The position numbers and the translations under genes were made by a program. DNA of 39,042 nt, from NCBI RefSeq assembly GCF_003385215.1, contig NZ_PQHW01000067.1:1-39042 (forward strand), read 5' to 3'. Shown here in pieces: positions 35,193 through 39,042 of the stretch. The DNA comes from Amycolatopsis thermalba. Lineage in GTDB: Bacteria; Actinomycetota; Actinomycetes; Mycobacteriales; Pseudonocardiaceae. Within the stretch, counting starts at the first letter, position 1; each line of letters starts with the position of its first letter. The notes under the pieces were generated by a model. The model did not search any database, was not told the DNA's origin, and saw nothing but the letters and a program-made list of their open reading frames with translations.

Positions 35193-36470
35193 CTAGGACG
35201 ACCCACCGACAGAAACCGGAGCCGGACCGGTCGGCTCCTCGCGGACGAGGTCGTCCGGAGCCGTCCGGGGTGGCGGTGCGGTGGCACCGCGCGGCGTGGT
35301 CAGCCAGCGGTGGGCCGGCCGTTCGACGAGTTTCGTGAGCAGCCACCCGGCGCCGATCGCCGCCCCCAGCACCAGCGGCAGCCGCGCCCAGCCCGGCAGT
35401 CCCGCGAGCTGCAGCGCCTTGGCCAGGATGTAGCCCAGCTCCTGGTGCAACAGGTACACGCCGTAGGAAATTCCGGCGAACCAGGTGATCACCGGGGTCA
35501 GCGGGCGCAGGAACGTCCAGTCCGGGCCCTTGGCCGCCGCGCACACGAGAACCAGCACGAGCGCGAACCCGACGTCGGAGGGCACCCGCGCGGGGTCGGT
35601 GGGCAACGCCACGTGGAACGGGTAGAGGTGCAGGTCCTGGGCGGCGACCACGGCGACGAGCAGCAGCGCCAGGTGCGGGGTGGACAGCCGGTTCCGCGAC
35701 CACAGCCAGACCGCGATACCGGCCGCGAACGCGTGCAGCCGGTGCAGCCCGAACCCGAACACCACCGCGAACGCCCAGGGGGCGGGGTTGGTGACGCCGA
35801 ACACCCAGAACCGCAGGACGAGCGGGACGACGATCATCGCCCACGTCAGCACCTTCGCGTGCCGGGCCGCGTGCGGCGAGCGGAACCAGCGGGTGCGCGA
35901 CCACAGCAGCGCGGCGCCGGCGAAGACCATCAGCTGGACGGGCAGCGTCCAGTAGGAGCCGTCGAGCCAGATGAACCCCTGGTGCCAGCCCTGGATCATG
36001 GTCAGGTTGACCAGGAGGTCCCAGCCGACGGGCACGTACCAGCTGCTGACCCAGGCGAGGCCGTCGGTGGTCGGGCCGAACAGCTTGTCCCACCAGTGGC
36101 CGCCGAACTCCTGGCCGTTGAACGAGGCGTCCGCGCAGCGCATCACGAAGTAGGTGAGCAGCACCGCGACCAGGTACGGCGGGACGAGCCGGGCCGCCTT
36201 CTTCCACATCCACCGGCGGGGGTCGCCGCGCCGGATCGTCTGGCAGACGAAGAACGCCGAGACGACCATCAGGATCGCGGCGCCGAACTGGGCGGTGACC
36301 TTGACCGGGTAGTCGTCCAGCTCGGTGTGGGCGAGCGGGCCCTGGTGGGTGATGTGACCGAGCATCACGGACAGGACCGCCAGGACGCGCACGGCGTCCC
36401 AGCTGATCCGCCGGGTGCTGGTGCGGGGGGTTTCGGGGAGGAAGCTCGGCACTGTCTCGGGGCGTCTCAC
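35193..36470 (-). CDS. Acyltransferase 3 family membrane protein
   Basis: 425 residues with about ten membrane segments. The N-terminal block ISWDAVRVLAVLSVMLGHIT has the conserved Arg and His of the acyltransferase-3 family, and FFVCQTIRRGDPRRWMWKKA is the following R-rich loop; TWFAGISYGVYLLHQELGYI is the last conserved region. The family O-acylates cell-surface sugars, peptidoglycan or antibiotics; the target is unknown here. GTG at 36470 is the longest start; an internal GTG (MPSFLPET, residue 7) is possible. The Pro-rich C-terminal tail is cytoplasmic by inference. Confidence 0.88.
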   Translation of the reverse strand: MRRPETVPSFLPETPRTSTRRISWDAVRVLAVLSVMLGHITHQGPLAHTELDDYPVKVTAQFGAAILMVVSAFFVCQTIRRGDPRRWMWKKAARLVPPYLVAVLLTYFVMRCADASFNGQEFGGHWWDKLFGPTTDGLAWVSSWYVPVGWDLLVNLTMIQGWHQGFIWLDGSYWTLPVQLMVFAGAALLWSRTRWFRSPHAARHAKVLTWAMIVVPLVLRFWVFGVTNPAPWAFAVVFGFGLHRLHAFAAGIAVWLWSRNRLSTPHLALLLVAVVAAQDLHLYPFHVALPTDPARVPSDVGFALVLVLVCAAAKGPDWTFLRPLTPVITWFAGISYGVYLLHQELGYILAKALQLAGLPGWARLPLVLGAAIGAGWLLTKLVERPAHRWLTTPRGATAPPPRTAPDDLVREEPTGPAPVSVGGSS

Positions 36471-36567
36471 AAGATCGGGTCGGGGACGCAGCGGAGCCTA
36501 CGTTACCGATCTGAGATCAACCTGAACGGGTGGAACGGTGCGTGGCGCGGCGGCTACGGTTGGCGGC

Positions 36568-37245
36568 GTGAACGTCGTAGAGGACTACACCGGCCACGTC
36601 GAGCCGGGCGGGGACGCGGCCCGGCGCGTGCTGGACCGGCTGACCATCACCAAGCTGTCGGTCGGCCCGATGGACAACAACGCCTACCTGCTGGTTTGCC
36701 GTCGGCAGAACGAGGCGCTGCTGATCGACGCCGCGGCCGACCCGGAGCGGATCTCGGATCTCATCGGCCACGGGCCGGATCGCCCGGCGCTGCGCACGAT
36801 CGTGACCACCCACCAGCACGCCGACCACTGGCAGGCGCTGGGCGCGGTGGCCGGCGCGTACGGAGCGAACACGGCGGCTCACCCGTTGGACGCTTCGGTG
36901 CTGCCGGTCCCGCCGGACTTCCTGGTCGAGGACGGCGACACGCTCACGGTGGGTGACTGCACCCTGGAGGTGATTCACCTGAGGGGGCACACTCCGGGCT
37001 CGATCGCGTTGTTGTACCGCGACGCGGACGGCAGCACACACCTCTTCACGGGCGATTCGCTGTTCCCGGGCGGCGTCGGGAAGACGACCTCGCCGGAGGA
37101 CTTCCAGTCGCTCCTGGGCGATGTCGAGACACGGGTGTTCGACCGGCTCCCGGACGAGACGTGGTTCTACCCGGGCCACGGCGACGACTCGACGCTGGGC
37201 GCGGAGCGCCCGAAGCTCCCGGAGTGGCGCGAGCGGGGCTGGTGA
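36568..37245 (+). CDS. Metallo-beta-lactamase-fold hydrolase (glyoxalase II-like)
   Basis: 225 residues. The metal-binding THQHADHW motif (HxHxDH), His in LRGHTPGSIALLY, Asp in LFTGDSLFPGGVGKT and the final His in FYPGHGDDSTLG make a complete two-metal site of the glyoxalase II type. GTG at 36568 is preferred over GTG at 36538: TACGGT, a TANNNT -10, lies 7 nt upstream, so the message may be leaderless. Divergent from the acyltransferase. Such a gene often lies near uvrA in actinobacteria. Natural thioester substrate unknown. Confidence 0.9.
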   Translation: MNVVEDYTGHVEPGGDAARRVLDRLTITKLSVGPMDNNAYLLVCRRQNEALLIDAAADPERISDLIGHGPDRPALRTIVTTHQHADHWQALGAVAGAYGANTAAHPLDASVLPVPPDFLVEDGDTLTVGDCTLEVIHLRGHTPGSIALLYRDADGSTHLFTGDSLFPGGVGKTTSPEDFQSLLGDVETRVFDRLPDETWFYPGHGDDSTLGAERPKLPEWRERGW

Positions 37246-37250
37246 CGTGC

Positions 37251-37288
37251 CGGACGGGCTGCTGTCGACGTGACGGACAGCCCGTCCG
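37251..37288 (+). terminator. Terminator hairpin after the hydrolase gene
   Basis: CGGACGGGCTG (37251-37261) pairs exactly with CAGCCCGTCCG (37278-37288) around a 16-nt loop, 5 bases after the stop codon. No T tract. Confidence 0.7.
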
Positions 37289-37565
37289 CTCCGCAGATCG
37301 ACCCTGCGCCGAGCTCACCGATGGCACGTCGTCACACAAGGCAACCGCGGCACGGCGGTCAACTAGGCCGTCCGAATGAGCACCCGATGAAATGAGCTCT
37401 CTTCTCCCGGAGCAATTGGAGTAGGCATTACGCCGGAAAGCGTAATCAGCCGGATTCCACTACGCCATTCTGCTGAGCCGCGATCCGAATTGGCGCACTA
37501 CTTGACGCGCCACCCAGTCCACGACGAATCTCGAAAGAGGTTCGCACAGGGAACTGGGAGGCGTA
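37289..37565. other. Intergenic region, possible island border
   Basis: 277 bases with visibly lower GC than the rest of the window and no convincing gene. It holds a stem-loop ATTACGC / GCGTAAT with a 6-nt loop (37427-37446) and two AATTGG words. The shift in composition starts here and continues into the restriction-modification gene, so this may be the edge of a transferred segment. No tRNA or obvious attachment repeat is seen. Confidence 0.5.
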
Positions 37566-38930
37566 ATGACGGTCCCCCGCGCCGGGTCACGACGGTTATC
37601 ACGGAGCGAGGGCCGTTTCCTCGACATCATCAGCCAGTTCGGCAGGGAGCTCGCACCGAGGATGCGGGGTGACGGACGGAGCGAGGATCGCCTCCGGACC
37701 CCCGTCGCGGGGCTCATCCAGCGCCTCGGCGACACCTACGGCATCAGCCTCGTCGTTCACGACGAAGTGGTGCTGACTGAACTCAATTCACGCCCCGACA
37801 TGGCCGTGGATGCCCCGAGCGGGCGCATCGGCTACCTGGAACTCAAAGCACCCGGAAAGGGAACACCCGAAACCTGGCGCCCGAACCAGCACGACCGGCG
37901 GCAATGGGAAAACCTGAAATCGCTGCCCAACCTGATTTACACCGACGGGACCTCCTGGGCGCTGTATCGGAAAGGAAACCTGGTCGGCAGGGTCGGCACC
38001 CTTGACGGGGACCTGGCCCGCGCGGGAGGGCGCCTCAAGCCGGCGGACGCGTCACTCGAACGACTACTCAAGGATTTCCTCGAGTGGCGACCCGAACAGC
38101 CGCGGTCCCTGCGTGCAGTGGTCAACGAGGTCGCGCCACTGTGCCGCCTGCTCCGGGAGCAGGTTCTGGAGACTCTGACACTGGAGAGAACGTCCCCGGA
38201 GCAGCCCTTCACGATCCTGGCCCTGGAGTGGCGCAGCATCCTGTTCCCGGCAGCGGGCGACAAGAAGGACGAAGCCGATCAGAACTTCGCGGATTCCTAT
38301 GCACAAGCCGTCACGTTCGGGCTGCTCCTGGCACGCGTCGACGGAGTGTCCTTCGAAGGTCGCTCACCGGCCGGCATCGCCGAACAGCTCGCCAAACAGC
38401 ATTCGCTCCTCGGGGAAGCGTTGCTCATCCTCGCGCACCCGAGATGGGTCGGGCACCTCAACGTCGTCGACACCCTCGTTCGAATCATCGGCAACATCGA
38501 CTGGTCCCTGGTCGACATGGGCGACGCGGACACCTACGCGAAGCTGTACGAGACGTTCCTGGACAGCTACGACCCAGCGCTGCGCCGACGCAGCGGTACG
38601 TACTACACGCCGGCACCCGTCGCACGGGCCATGGTCTCGTTCGTCGACGAGATCCTCAAACTGCGCTTGGGCAAACGGCGCGGTTTCGCCTCACCCGACG
38701 TCGTGGCCTTGGACCCCGCCATGGGCGCCGGAACCTTCCTCGCGGAGGTGCTGGAAAGCGCGGCCGGCACGTTGCGGGCAGAACGGGGCTCCAGGGCCGT
38801 CCCCGCAGCCCACATCCGTGAGCTGTTCGCCAAGCGACTGGTCGGTTTCGAGCTACAGGCGGCGCCCTTCGCGGTTGCGGAGCTACGCCTGCATGCGACG
38901 CTCCGCACCATTTACGGCTCTTTGTACTGA
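37566..38930 (+). pseudogene. Fused restriction nuclease / N6-adenine methyltransferase, truncated by IS
   Basis: 454 residues remain. The N-terminal part has a PD-(D/E)XK site: Pro77-Asp78 in NSRPDMAV and Glu92-Leu-Lys94 in GYLELKAPGKG. A helical region of about 200 residues follows, then the methyltransferase: RRRSGTYYTPAPVARAMVSF near 340-360, SAM motif I DPAMGAGTFLAEVLE near 383, and GFELQAAPFAVAELRLHA near 428. The NPPY catalytic motif, the rest of the methylase and the target-recognition domain are absent because the frame runs into the IS end (LRTIYGSLY, then stop). Intact relatives are single-chain type IIG/ISP enzymes of roughly 1,000 residues or more (family knowledge). GGGAGG precedes the ATG. 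Codon use is less GC-biased than neighbours, suggesting transfer. Not expected to be functional. Confidence 0.85.
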
Positions 38931-38960
38931 TGTGTGGGTGGGTCTGCCCAGGTAGCGGAG

Positions 38961-39035
38961 GGGCACGTCGTTGCTGGGTCTAGGTTTCTGAGCTGTCGAG
39001 GAACAGAAACCGGATAGACGGAGAACGACGTGCCC
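38961..39035 (+). promoter_or_regulatory. Nested inverted repeat over the transposase start
   Basis: Outer arms GGGCACGTCGTT (38961-38972) and AACGACGTGCCC (39024-39035) are exact complements; inner arms GGTTTCTG (38983-38990) and CAGAAACC (39004-39011) pair inside. The outer 3' arm contains the GTG start and abuts the GGAG ribosome site, so a transcript entering from outside would fold with the start codon in a stem. Confidence 0.65.
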
Positions 39036-39042
39036 GCTGCCA
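39030..39042 (+). CDS. Probable transposase, first codons only
   Basis: GTG at 39030 with GGAG six bases upstream opens a frame reading VPAA before the window ends. Identification as transposase rests only on its place within the insertion sequence. Confidence 0.4.

Larger units (their letters stand above)
38916..39042 (+). mobile_element. Insertion sequence, left end (partial)
   Basis: The methyltransferase frame loses homology at about 38916, where GGCTCTTTGTACTGATGTG begins. A GGCTCTT terminus resembles ISL3-type ends, but I cannot assign a family from 127 bases. The segment contains a long nested inverted repeat and the start of a probable transposase gene that runs off the window. The right end and any target duplication are outside. 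Confidence 0.65.

Overview
This is a very GC-rich chromosomal segment from an actinobacterium. The arg cluster order, the IF3-L35-L20-TrmH-PheST block, the CTAG-type gene junctions and the many GTG/TTG starts fit the Pseudonocardiaceae; Amycolatopsis or a close relative is my inference, not a database result. Most of the window is housekeeping DNA. The accessory parts are a D-amino-acid catabolic cluster, a dicarboxylate two-component/transporter pair, three unrelated intergenic tandem-repeat arrays, and at the right edge a restriction-modification gene broken by an insertion sequence.

Layout. 1-105: 5' end of a 16S rRNA gene on the minus strand, preceded by its leader and by the terminator of tyrS. 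466-10167: a minus-strand run argC-argJ-argB-argD-argF-argR-argH, then a VOC protein, a 3-methyladenine DNA glycosylase and tyrS. Most junctions overlap by ATGA or GTGA. argC has a promoter with an ARG box lying on the -10 element and touching the start codon, so ArgR, encoded in the same operon, probably represses it directly. argG is absent from the cluster. 10204-12454: a 47-bp repeat array, two divergent small genes (a SANT/HTH-like protein and a DUF4240 protein) sharing a mirrored promoter motif, and a 150-bp repeat array whose periods are all multiples of three. 12455-14855: a secreted S33 tripeptidyl-aminopeptidase-like enzyme and an AlkD-like DNA glycosylase. 14852-20645: infC-rpmI-rplT-trmH-pheS-pheT, all on the minus strand; infC starts at ATC and trmH apparently at CTG.

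20916-27209: a DUF1844 protein, a 19-bp repeat array, and then ridA-iclR diverging from a D-serine dehydratase/D-threonine aldolase-like enzyme, an N-acyl-D-amino-acid deacylase and a GntP-family permease. Together these read as a pathway: import of a D-amino acid or its N-acyl derivative, deacylation, PLP-dependent elimination, and removal of the reactive enamine by RidA, under IclR control from a palindrome between the divergent units. 27250-31461: a YbjQ protein, then a DcuS/DctS-like sensor kinase and its response regulator diverging from a DctA-type dicarboxylate symporter. 31708-37245: a SRPBCC protein, uvrA, a membrane acyltransferase and a metallo-beta-lactamase-fold hydrolase.

37566-39042: a fused PD-(D/E)XK nuclease / N6-adenine methyltransferase gene cut off just after the early methyltransferase motifs by the end of an insertion sequence, whose transposase start codon lies inside a long inverted repeat. 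I see no clearly new multigene system. The best leads are the repeat arrays, the recurrent leaderless-type promoters, the mirrored divergent promoter and the structure at the IS end.
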